Assembly (NCBI GenBank): GCA_013298625.1
Contig: JAAFIF010000059.1
Span: 1 to 61,597 of the forward strand
Length of the DNA stretch: 61,597 nt
Source of the DNA: Myxococcales bacterium
GTDB taxonomy: Bacteria > Myxococcota_A > Polyangia > Polyangiales > Ga0077539
Direction of reading: 5' to 3'
Part shown: in pieces, positions 34,124 through 41,687 of the stretch
How the letters are laid out: every line of letters begins with the position of its first letter
Position numbering within the stretch: position 1 is the first letter of the stretch
Notes under the pieces: model-generated
Databases searched by the model: none
What the model was told of the DNA's origin: nothing
Seen by the model: only the letters and a program-made list of their open reading frames with translations
Translations under genes and position numbers: made by a program

Positions 34124-35425
34124 TCAGGCCGAAGCGTACACGATCGCCTCGGCCTCGCGCGTGAGCCGCTCGATCCTCTCGCGCTCGTCCGCAGGAAACT
34201 CCTCGCGCACGACGTCGTACACCGCGTGGTCGAACGGCAGCCCCGGCGCCGCGGTCTTCAAGCGCACCACCTCGCGCACGCCTTGCTTCATCAGCTCGGT
34301 GGCCCGGTGGTGGCAGTACGGGTTGTCCCCGCGAAATCCACGCAAGACGTGGGCGGTCCAGTGGCAGCCGCCGCGGCACTCGTTTGCGTAGTAGCAGCTC
34401 GCGCAGAACCCGCTGAGGTCTGCGCTGGTCATGTCGCGCGTGAACCGCAGCGCGGCGCTGCGACGCCAGATGTCCTCGAGAGAGCGCTCTCGCACGTTGC
34501 CGCCGACGTACGCGTCCGACGGCAGCGACGGGCATCCCTTGATGTCCCCGTTGGCCTCGATGCCGAGCGAGAGCCTTCCGGCCCCGCACGAGCCGCGAAA
34601 TCCCGCTTTGAAGTGCCCGCGCAGCACGGGCTCGAACGAGCCGAAGTACCCGATGTTGTTGCCGGGCCAGAAGAGAACGTTGCGCCGCTGGCATTCGCGC
34701 GCGAGCAGCGCGAGGCGGGGATGAACCTCGAGCACCTGCCACGGGTCGAGCAAGATGCTCGCGTCGTCCGCGGCGCGGCCCATCGCCGCGGTGAGCTGCA
34801 CCTGCCACGCCTTGGCCCCGCGCGCGACGACGGCGTCGAAGATCGCCTCGAGCTCGGGCAGGCTGTGGCGGTTGATCTGCGTGTTGGCCGTGAGCCGAAG
34901 CCCTGCCGATCGAACCTCGTCCATCGCGCGCATCGCAGCGTCGAACGCGCCGCGCACGCCGCGCTGCAGGTCGTGGCTCGCCTCGAGGCCGTCGACCGAG
35001 ACAGAGATCGCGCTCATCCCAGCGCGCTTCGCGTCGAGCACGCGCTCGCGCGTGAGCGCTCGGCCGCCGGTCGCCATCGCGCAGCGCATCTTGTGCTTCG
35101 AGATGCGCTCGATGATCTGCGTCCAGTCGTCGCGCAGGTACGCTTCTCCGCCGATGATGGTGACCTCGTTGACGCCGAGGGCGGCCATTTGATCGACGAG
35201 ATCGAGGCACTCGGCCGTGGTGAGCTCATCGGGCCGCGCGCGCGCGGCGCGCGAGCCGCAGTGATTGCACGCGAGGTCGCACTGAAGCGTGATCTCCCAG
35301 ACCGCGTAGCTGGGGTTCCACTGTTGATCGATGGGGCGAACGTCGTCGAGCAGCGGCCGCCCGCGCTGCGCAGGGAGCGCGATCGGCAGGCTCTTCTTCG
35401 GTCGCGCGTCGCGGGGGGCGTCCAC
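34124..35425 (-). CDS. Radical SAM/SPASM protein, probable peptide-modifying enzyme
   Basis: 433 residues. The radical SAM cluster motif is C49-x3-C53-x2-C56 (TLQCDLACNHCGSR), followed by the S-adenosylmethionine-binding EVTIIGGEAYL and VSVDGLEASHD. The C-terminal SPASM region has the expected Cys spread: RGSCGAGRLSLGIEANGDIKGC and GFCASCYYANECRGGCHW, then a last Cys, fit for auxiliary Fe-S clusters. Such enzymes mature ribosomal peptides or proteins by C-C, C-O or C-S linkages. The GTG start is five bases after the stop of the repeat-containing zinc-ribbon gene, its likely substrate. No PqqD-like leader-binding domain is visible. Confidence 0.85.
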   Translation of the reverse strand: MDAPRDARPKKSLPIALPAQRGRPLLDDVRPIDQQWNPSYAVWEITLQCDLACNHCGSRAARARPDELTTAECLDLVDQMAALGVNEVTIIGGEAYLRDDWTQIIERISKHKMRCAMATGGRALTRERVLDAKRAGMSAISVSVDGLEASHDLQRGVRGAFDAAMRAMDEVRSAGLRLTANTQINRHSLPELEAIFDAVVARGAKAWQVQLTAAMGRAADDASILLDPWQVLEVHPRLALLARECQRRNVLFWPGNNIGYFGSFEPVLRGHFKAGFRGSCGAGRLSLGIEANGDIKGCPSLPSDAYVGGNVRERSLEDIWRRSAALRFTRDMTSADLSGFCASCYYANECRGGCHWTAHVLRGFRGDNPYCHHRATELMKQGVREVVRLKTAAPGLPFDHAVYDVVREEFPADERERIERLTREAEAIVYASA

Positions 35426-35430
35426 GGCGA

Positions 35431-35835
35431 TCAGCGATCGGAGCTGGTCCCGCCGTCGGCGGGGACGCCGTACACATCGCCGCCCGTCACCACATCCGGC
35501 GCGGCGTCGTTGCTCTGAACGTCGACCGCGGGCACGCCGTACGCGTCCGCGAGGGTCACGACGTCTTCGCGCGCGGCGTCGTTGTTGGGCGCATCGGCTG
35601 CAGGCACGCCGTACGCATCCATGATGGTCACGACGTCTTGCGGCGTGACCACGGGCGTGCCGCACGCCTCGAGGCTGCCTCCCGCGGCGGCCATCGCGCC
35701 GACGAGCAGCGCCGTGCGCGCGACGCCGGGCGCGACGTGCTTGTCGCGGACTTGAATACTGGTGTCGATGCTGGCTCCGCAGAACGGGCACAGCGAGTCA
35801 CGCACGTGACGATGGCACTTGTTGCAAACGAACAT
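35431..35835 (-). CDS. Zinc-ribbon protein with three DVVT-DxYGVPA repeats, candidate substrate of the radical SAM enzyme
   Basis: 134 residues. Zinc ribbon C4-x2-C7-x8-C16-x2-C19; a single Ala-rich hydrophobic segment (residues about 38-54) ending SLEACG, reminiscent of a lipobox; then three tandem repeats: D67-E90, D91-P113 and D114-R134, each opening DVVT-x2-D-x-YGVPA. The last repeat ends the protein. Ribosome site GGGAGG five bases before the ATG at 35835 fixes the start. The 5-base gap to the radical SAM gene implies coupled translation. Precursor-like logic (leader, membrane segment, repeated core with invariant Tyr) is inference. Confidence 0.75.
   Translation of the reverse strand: MFVCNKCHRHVRDSLCPFCGASIDTSIQVRDKHVAPGVARTALLVGAMAAAGGSLEACGTPVVTPQDVVTIMDAYGVPAADAPNNDAAREDVVTLADAYGVPAVDVQSNDAAPDVVTGGDVYGVPADGGTSSDR
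35434..35637 (-). repeat. Tandem peptide-coding repeats (three units)
   Basis: Three in-frame units of 72, 69 and 63 bases (35566-35637, 35497-35565, 35434-35496). The block encoding DVVT-x2-D-x-YGVPA is conserved while the spacer diverges, so selection acts on the peptide motif rather than the DNA. Confidence 0.75.
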
Positions 35836-36036
35836 CGGTCCTCCCACAGGTACGAAGATCAGTCGAAACGAACGAAGGCTTCGACCGTAGCACGCCTGCT
35901 CGACCGCGCCGAGGCTGTCGTGCGGCAGCGCGGTTCGACCGCAGCGCGATCGCCGCTGCGTGCGATGGCTGACGACGCCCGCTCCCCCGTTGCGTGCGCG
36001 CGTTAGCCTGTCATCGAATCCCCCGCCGTTCTCGAA

Positions 36037-36054
36037 CGCCGCGCGATCGCGGCG
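36037..36054 (-). terminator. Hairpin just after the SPFH gene, weak terminator candidate
   Basis: CGCCGCG-CGAT-CGCGGCG: a perfect 7-base GC stem with a 4-base loop immediately after the stop of the SPFH gene. There is no clear U-run, so factor-independent termination is uncertain. Confidence 0.35.
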
Positions 36055-36057
36055 CGC

Positions 36058-37413
36058 TCACACGCCGGCGGGCGGCGGGGGCGGGGGCGCTCCGGGCGGC
36101 GCTCCGGGCGCCACCGTGAAGAGCACGAGCGCCGGGGCCCACGCGGGCATTCCGTCGGTCCAGAGGAAGGTCTTGCCCGGGTCGGCGCCGCGGCGAGCGA
36201 TCTCGGCGCGCGCGGCGTCGGGGCCCGCGCACTGGACGACTTCGGCGCCGAACTGAACGTGGTACGTCGGTCCGCCGGGCGGCGGGGGCGGGGGCGCTCC
36301 CATCACTGGCGGGGGGGGAGGCGCTTGTCCCGGCGGGTACGCAGCGGCGCCCGGCGCGACTCCGTGGAAGGCAGCCTGCGCGCCCTGTGCGTACGCTTGC
36401 GCGACGCCGACGCCCACGCCGAACTGCGCCATCGCGCCGGCAGGACCGACGTTGCCGCCGCCCTGCGCCATGCCCTGGCCCGCGCCGATCATGGCCTGGC
36501 CAGCGGCGTACGCGCCGTAGTTTCCTCCGGCGAGGTTCTGCACGTACTTCTGGTCCTGGCCGTACTGCTGGTCGAGCTTGTACTGGTTGGCCTGCGCCTG
36601 GTACGCGGCGGTCTGCACGCCGACCTGCGCCTTGGCCTGCTCGGCCTGCGCTTGAAGGGCGGCGCGCTGGATCGCGATCTCGTCGGTCTGCAGTCCGACC
36701 ATCTGCTCGGCGACCTTCTGGCGCATCTCGTCGAAGCGCTTGAGGTCCTCTTCGGGCACGTCGATCTCGAGCTTGGTGACGCGCAAGATGCGAATGCCGA
36801 CCTGGTTGAGCTCGGGCGCGTTGGCCACGAAGGCCGCGCCGAGCTCGGACTGCAGGTCCATGATGTCGATGAGCGATCGGCGCTGCTCTTTGGCGAGCTT
36901 GCCGAGCGTGCTCTTCACGGTCATGAAGAACATGTCCGTGAGCCAGGAGAAGATGTCCGGGTTCTCCTGGTACTTGCCCATGCCGAAGTAGCCGTAGATC
37001 AGCTGCTCGGGGTTCTCGATGCGCATGAGCAGATCGCCGTGGCAGCGGCCGCGGACGCGGATCGCCGTCATGGGGTCGATCATGTGCCCGAGCGAGCCGC
37101 CGAACGGCATCGGGAAGGGCGTGCGCTTGACGAAGAAGATCTCGCTCAGCAGGAAGTCACCGCCCGTCGCCGAGTCGATGAGGTTCTGCAAGAACGGGAT
37201 GCCCGCGCCCTGGAGCGTGTGGCGTCCGGCGTCGAGCGTGCCCGCGGGCCGACCTTCGCGGGCGAACACCGCCCACTCGTCCGCGCGGACAGTGACCTGC
37301 GCGAAGCGCGGAACGGTCTTGTCCGGGTGCTTGTAGATCAGGTCCGAATTTCCATCGGGGCGCGCGATCGCCATCTCGCGGACGCCCTGCTTGACGAAGT
37401 TGAAAAAGCTCAT
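36058..37413 (-). CDS. SPFH-domain (YdjI/virion-core-like) protein with C-terminal GYF-type domain
   Basis: 451 residues. N-terminal SPFH/band-7-like region (RFAQVTVRADEWAVFAREGR, then AIRVRGRCHGDLLMRIENPE and LGAAFVANAPELNQVGIRIL), an Ala/Gln-rich coiled-coil stretch, a Gly/Ala/Gln-rich segment, a Pro-rich linker with runs of five to six prolines, and a last domain (YHVQFGAEVVQCAGPDAARA ... TFLWTDGMPAWAP) like GYF_2. Such proteins form membrane-associated scaffolds. Strong GAGGAGG ribosome site before the ATG at 37413. Divergent from a zinc-ribbon membrane protein, a pairing seen with this family. Confidence 0.83.
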   Translation of the reverse strand: MSFFNFVKQGVREMAIARPDGNSDLIYKHPDKTVPRFAQVTVRADEWAVFAREGRPAGTLDAGRHTLQGAGIPFLQNLIDSATGGDFLLSEIFFVKRTPFPMPFGGSLGHMIDPMTAIRVRGRCHGDLLMRIENPEQLIYGYFGMGKYQENPDIFSWLTDMFFMTVKSTLGKLAKEQRRSLIDIMDLQSELGAAFVANAPELNQVGIRILRVTKLEIDVPEEDLKRFDEMRQKVAEQMVGLQTDEIAIQRAALQAQAEQAKAQVGVQTAAYQAQANQYKLDQQYGQDQKYVQNLAGGNYGAYAAGQAMIGAGQGMAQGGGNVGPAGAMAQFGVGVGVAQAYAQGAQAAFHGVAPGAAAYPPGQAPPPPPVMGAPPPPPPGGPTYHVQFGAEVVQCAGPDAARAEIARRGADPGKTFLWTDGMPAWAPALVLFTVAPGAPPGAPPPPPPAGV

Positions 37414-37658
37414 CCCCGAGACCTCCTCGAAGCACCGGTTCGCAGTCGATTGTTCAATGGGGCCGACTCGAGCCGTGCGTGGTGTCAGACGGATCCGTGC
37501 ACCCTGTGCTCTGACAGCACCGAGCAGCGCACGCTGTGAACACGATCGCGAGAGACATCTCGCGCCCGTGCGAACGAGATCGAAAACGCGCGGAAGGATA
37601 GTCCGCGCGCGGCACCGCAACAACCGGTATTGTCCCGAACCTCGAAGGAGAGATTGCG

Positions 37659-38825
37659 TTGACGCAGCCCCAGCCCGCCCAAGCGCAGCAGGCGCTTCAG
37701 TTCCAGTGCCCCCAGTGCGGCGGCGAAATGATCTTCGACGTCACGGCCGCCGGGCTGAAGTGCAAGTACTGCAAGCACACGATGGCGGTTCCCGTCCCGC
37801 CCGGCGCGAAGGGCGCAGAAGAGATCCCTCTGCGCGAAGGCTACCAGCGCGCGCCGCGCGGCTTGGGCGTCGCGACCACCAGCTTCAACTGCCGCGAGTG
37901 CGGAGCGACCGTCAGCGTCGCGCCCAACGAGCGCACCGCGAGCTGCACGTATTGCGCATCGCACTCGGTCGTCCAGACGCAGACAGACCCCAATCACATC
38001 CAGCCCGAGACGCTGATCCCCTTCCGCGTCGCGCGAGAGAAGGCGGTCGACAGCTTCAAGGGCTGGCTCGCAGGCCTCTGGTTTCGCCCGTCGAACCTCA
38101 AGACCATGGCGCAGCTCGAGCAAGTGTACGGCGTGTACGTCCCGTACTGGACCTTCGACGCCAACGTGCACTCCCAGTGGACCGCCGATCGCGGCTGGCA
38201 CTACTACGAGACCGAGACGTACCAGACCGTCGAGAACGGCGAGACCGTCACGCGCGAGCGCCAGGTGCAGCACACGCGATGGGAGTCCGCGTGGGGGCAG
38301 CGCCAGGATCACTACGACGACGAGCTCGTGTGCGCGTCCAAGGGCCTGCCCGAAGAGCTCTCGAACTCGTTTGCCACCTTCGACACCACGCACTTGATGG
38401 CGTACGCGCCCGGCTACCTCGCGGGGTGGCGCGCAGAGTCGTACGCGATCGATCTGCCGGCCGCTTGGACCAAAGCGCAGTCGAGCATCCAAGCAAAGCA
38501 GCAGTCGAAGTGCTCGGGCGACGTGGGCGGCGACACGCAGCGCGCGCTGCAAGTGCAGAACACTTTCTCCAACGAGACGTTCAAGCACGTGCTGTTGCCC
38601 GTGTACGTCGCGGCGTACCGCTACAAGGACAAGCCGTATCGCTTCTTGGTCAACGGTCAGACCGGCGAAGTCCGAGGCGAAGCCCCGTACTCGTGGGTCA
38701 AGATCACGCTGGCCATCCTCGCGGTGATCGCGGTCATCGTGCTGCTCGTCGTGCTCTTCGGCGGCGAGCGCGAGAGCGCGCAGCGGGCGCTCGAGTCCGG
38801 CGCCCACTTGTCAGCGTTGGTGTGA
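37659..38825 (+). CDS. Zinc-ribbon protein with C-terminal membrane helix
   Basis: 388 residues. Two zinc ribbons: C17/C20/C35/C38 and C78/C81/C96/C99. A middle region (PFRVAREKAVDSFKGWLAGLW; VYGVYVPYWTFDANVHSQW) is typical of the large TFIIB-type zinc-ribbon protein family that accompanies SPFH/GYF proteins. One membrane helix near residues 343-363 precedes a short tail. Starts with TTG at 37659, supported by AAGGAGA eight bases upstream and by protein similarity beginning right there. Function unknown; probably partner of the divergent SPFH protein. Confidence 0.83.
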   Translation: MTQPQPAQAQQALQFQCPQCGGEMIFDVTAAGLKCKYCKHTMAVPVPPGAKGAEEIPLREGYQRAPRGLGVATTSFNCRECGATVSVAPNERTASCTYCASHSVVQTQTDPNHIQPETLIPFRVAREKAVDSFKGWLAGLWFRPSNLKTMAQLEQVYGVYVPYWTFDANVHSQWTADRGWHYYETETYQTVENGETVTRERQVQHTRWESAWGQRQDHYDDELVCASKGLPEELSNSFATFDTTHLMAYAPGYLAGWRAESYAIDLPAAWTKAQSSIQAKQQSKCSGDVGGDTQRALQVQNTFSNETFKHVLLPVYVAAYRYKDKPYRFLVNGQTGEVRGEAPYSWVKITLAILAVIAVIVLLVVLFGGERESAQRALESGAHLSALV

Positions 38826-38941
38826 GCCCGCCGCGCGACCAACGGTAGCGCGCGCATTTTTCGCGGGATCGCTGCGCTTGCGCGGACGCCACAATCGGGT
38901 AGCGTCGACGCTCACGTGTTGCCCTGAGGAGGGGGCGGCCG

Positions 38942-39433
38942 ATGAACGAGGGGAATCGCTCGAACAAGTCCAGCATCGACGGCTTCGCAATCGCCGAAGG
39001 GATCGTTTGCTTGCGACTGCTGGGCACGATCTCGCACGTTCACGTGCAACCCATCATCGACTGGCTCGAGGCCACGATCACCGCCGCGCAGCACCGCGCG
39101 CTGGTCATCGACTGCACGCAGATGGAGGCGCTCGAGCCCGGCGTCGCGGGGCGCTTGATCGCCCACTGCCGCACCAACGAGCTGACCTTCGAGCACACCG
39201 TCGTGGTCTCTCGCGCCGCGGCGATCATCGCGATCGCCCGCGCTGCGGGGGTCGTGCTCAAGGGACCGCGGGTCGAGTGCGCGCCGTCCCGCTCCGAAGC
39301 GCTGTTGCGCATCTCGGCCAGCGCGCCGGTTCGCGCCGCCACCCGCGTGCGCCGCGAGCGTCAGCCGTCCGGCGAGCAGCCGCGGCCCGGCACGCTGAGC
39401 GCGATGATCGAAGCCAAACGCAACGCCAGCTGA
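38942..39433 (+). CDS. STAS-like small protein
   Basis: 163 residues, cytoplasmic. The alternating strand/helix pattern (GIVCLRLLGTIS ... RALVIDCTQMEALEPGVAGRL ... HTVVVSRAAAIIAIARAAGV) fits a STAS-fold domain such as anti-sigma-factor antagonists, but the phosphorylatable Ser/Thr position (DCTQMEALEPG) is not clear. The C-terminal 35 residues are basic and disordered. GAGGAGG ribosome site nine bases before the ATG. No kinase partner nearby. Confidence 0.65.
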   Translation: MNEGNRSNKSSIDGFAIAEGIVCLRLLGTISHVHVQPIIDWLEATITAAQHRALVIDCTQMEALEPGVAGRLIAHCRTNELTFEHTVVVSRAAAIIAIARAAGVVLKGPRVECAPSRSEALLRISASAPVRAATRVRRERQPSGEQPRPGTLSAMIEAKRNAS

Positions 39434-39468
39434 GCAACGGGCGGGGCCTGTGCGATCCTCGGCACGTC

Positions 39469-41049
39469 ATGCCGAAGGCGATCTGGCTCTGGGTGCTCGC
39501 TGTGCTCGCGTCGATCTCGCTCGCGCCGTCGCGCGCGATCGCCATCAATCAACCAGACGGAACGCCGATCCCGGCCACCGCAGGGCTGCAGTCGATCTTC
39601 ACCGGCCGCGGGGACACCGTGGACGCTTCGCGCGACGCAGCGGTGGTGCCCGAGCGGTTCGTTCCGGGCTGTCGGCTCACGTTTTCGCTGGTCTCGCGCG
39701 GCCCCGCGCGATTTCAAAACGCCTTCGGCTGGTACAACGTCACCGGAAGCGCGCCCACCGAGGCAGACCTTCACGTGCTCATCCCGTGCGACGCCGCAGC
39801 GGGAGCCGTCGTCAACCTCGACCTCTCGCGCGAGCCCGCGTACCGCGGCGGCGAGATCGCGTTCTTTCTGCGAACGCCCGAGGACGGCGCGACCGGCACG
39901 TGCGCCGGCGGCGACTGCTGCGGCCGCACCGGGCGCGCGGGCCGCACGTACTACAGCGAGCGTCGCTTCAACCCCGACTCCGTCGAGGCTGGCGGCTCTG
40001 GGTACATCCACTTGCTCACGTACGACTCGCGCGCGACGCGCGACGCGTTCTACTTCGCGTGGGAGGACCTGTTTCGCGGCGGAGACAACAATTTCACGGA
40101 CTTCGTCGCGATGGTCAGCAACATCGTGTGCTCGGGCGCTGGCGCCTCGTGCGACACCGGGATGCGCGGCGCGTGCGCGCAAGGAGCGCAGCAGTGCCGC
40201 GCTGGATCGCTCGCGTGCGCGCCGGTCAACACAGCCTCCGCCGAGCGCTGCGACGGCGTCGACAACGACTGCAACGGCGCCGTCGACGACGGGATGAATT
40301 TGTGTGCGCGCGGAGAGGTCTGCGACCGCGGCGTGTGCGTCCCTCCCTGCCTCGAGCGCGAGTGCTTCGTGGGCTTTCGCTGCTCGGACCGCGGGACGTG
40401 CGTCGAGGACGCGTGCGTCGGCGTGACGTGCGCGAGCGGTCAGCGCTGCGAGGGCGGCCGCTGCGTGGGCGCGTGCGACGGAATCACGTGCCCGGCGGGG
40501 CAGAGCTGCCGCGTCGGCCGCTGCGTCGATGCGTGCGCCGGCGTGACGTGCGACAGCGACCAGGTCTGCCAGGGCGGGACGTGCGTCCCCAAGTGCCAGT
40601 GCCGTCGCTGCGGCGCCAGCGAGACCTGCCAGAGCGACGGACGCTGCGTCCCCACCGCGTGCGCGACGGTGATGTGCCCAGCAGGGCAGGTCTGCTCGAT
40701 GGGCGCCTGCGTCGACGCGTGCGCCGGCGTGTCGTGCCCGCGCGGCGAGCGGTGCACGATGGGCGCCTGCGTCGCCGTCCCCCGCGAGGACGCCGCGGTC
40801 AGCGACGCCACGGTGATGGACACGGGCGCGCGCGAGGACGTGCTCGCGCGGGACGCCGGCGCGCTCATGGACGCGAGCGCTGACGCGCGAGTGCCTGTGT
40901 TCTACGAGAACAACCGAGGCTGCGCGTGCCGCGCCGGCGCGCTCCCCTCCCGCGGACGCGCGTCGCTCTGGCTCGTCGCGCTCGGCGTCGCCCTCGCTGC
41001 TCGTCGTCGTCGCGCTGCACGCGGCGGCGCAGCCCTGACCGATCGCTGA
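39469..41049 (+). CDS. Secreted DUF4114 / MopE-motif / Cys-rich protein with MYXO-CTERM anchor
   Basis: 526 residues. Signal peptide MPKAIWLWVLAVLASISLAPSRAIA in two parts, then a DUF4114-type domain ending FAWEDLFRGGDNNFTDFVAMV. A MopE-type motif ERCDGVDNDCNGAVDDGM follows, then at least six Cys-rich repeats of the form C-x-GVTC-x-G-x2-C-x-GG-x-CV (residues about 270-430), an Asp/Ala-rich linker, and GCACRAG-helix-ARRRR, a canonical MYXO-CTERM sorting tail. Expected to be exposed on the outer surface and probably metal-binding or adhesive. The start at 39469 is where the signal peptide begins. Confidence 0.82.
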   Translation: MPKAIWLWVLAVLASISLAPSRAIAINQPDGTPIPATAGLQSIFTGRGDTVDASRDAAVVPERFVPGCRLTFSLVSRGPARFQNAFGWYNVTGSAPTEADLHVLIPCDAAAGAVVNLDLSREPAYRGGEIAFFLRTPEDGATGTCAGGDCCGRTGRAGRTYYSERRFNPDSVEAGGSGYIHLLTYDSRATRDAFYFAWEDLFRGGDNNFTDFVAMVSNIVCSGAGASCDTGMRGACAQGAQQCRAGSLACAPVNTASAERCDGVDNDCNGAVDDGMNLCARGEVCDRGVCVPPCLERECFVGFRCSDRGTCVEDACVGVTCASGQRCEGGRCVGACDGITCPAGQSCRVGRCVDACAGVTCDSDQVCQGGTCVPKCQCRRCGASETCQSDGRCVPTACATVMCPAGQVCSMGACVDACAGVSCPRGERCTMGACVAVPREDAAVSDATVMDTGAREDVLARDAGALMDASADARVPVFYENNRGCACRAGALPSRGRASLWLVALGVALAARRRRAARGGAALTDR

Positions 41050-41055
41050 GCGGAC

Positions 41056-41406
41056 ATGCACGAGCGTGATCGAGAGCGCGCGGTGCTCGTCACCGGCGGC
41101 GCGGGCTTCATCGGTTCGAACTTCGTTCGCCACGTCCTCGCGAGCATGGATCGCTCGGTCGTCGTGCTCGACAAGCTCACGTACGCAGGGCACCTCGAGT
41201 CCCTCGCCGACGTCCTCGCGCATCCGCGCTTCGAGTTTGTGCACGGAGACATCGCCGACCGCGCCTCGGTCGCCGCGCTGCTTCGCGACAAGCGCGTCGA
41301 GGCGGTGCTGCATTTCGCCGCAGAGACGCACGTGGATCGATCGATCGACGGCCCCTCGCAGTTCGTCGCGACCAACATGGTCGGGACGTGCGCGCTGCTC
41401 GACGCG
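41056..41406 (+). pseudogene. rmlB: dTDP-glucose 4,6-dehydratase, N-terminal fragment
   Basis: The first 117 residues are an excellent RmlB start: VLVTGGAGFIGSNFVRHVL (NAD motif), VVVLDKLTYAGHLESLADV, FEFVHGDIADRASV, VEAVLHFAAETHVDRSIDGP and FVATNMVGTCALLDA. At about 41401-41408 the similarity stops abruptly; the frame goes on to 41736 with a meaningless Ser/Arg-rich sequence, while the next frame becomes the end of RmlA. The catalytic YxxxK and most of the sugar-binding half, about 220 residues, are missing. It cannot be functional as it stands. Confidence 0.85.
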
Positions 41407-41684
41407 AGATCACAGACCTCAATCGCTTGTACCTGGCGATGGGCGAGCTCACCGTCGAGCGGCTCGGGCGGGGGACGACCTGGCTCGATCCAGGGACGCC
41501 CGAAGCCATGCTGCGCGCGGCGAACTACATCCACGTGCTCGAAGAGCGACAGGGGCTCAAGGTCGCGTGCATCGAAGAGATCGCGTGGCGCATGGGCTGG
41601 ATCACCATCGAACAGCTCGCGCGCCTCGGGCACGCGCTGCGCAAGAGCGCGTACGGTCAGTACATCCTGCGCTTGTGCGATTGA
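41406..41684 (+). pseudogene. rmlA: Glucose-1-phosphate thymidylyltransferase, C-terminal fragment
   Basis: From GAG at 41406 the frame reads EITDLNRLYLAMGELTVERL, then GRGTTWLDPGTPEAMLRAANY, VLEERQGLKVACIEEIAWRMGWI and ends KSAYGQYILRL, which is the last third (92 residues) of RmlA. The nucleotidyltransferase core, about 200 residues with GGxGTRL, is absent. It is one base out of step with the rmlB fragment and shares the GACGCGAG junction with it. A GTG at 41388 could in principle start it, but no function is expected. Confidence 0.85.
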
Positions 41685-41687
41685 GCG

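Noticed and set aside
41388..41684. A new short gene starting with GTG at 41388
   Set aside because: The sequence after 41406 is plainly the end of RmlA; the first codons are rmlB sequence read out of frame.
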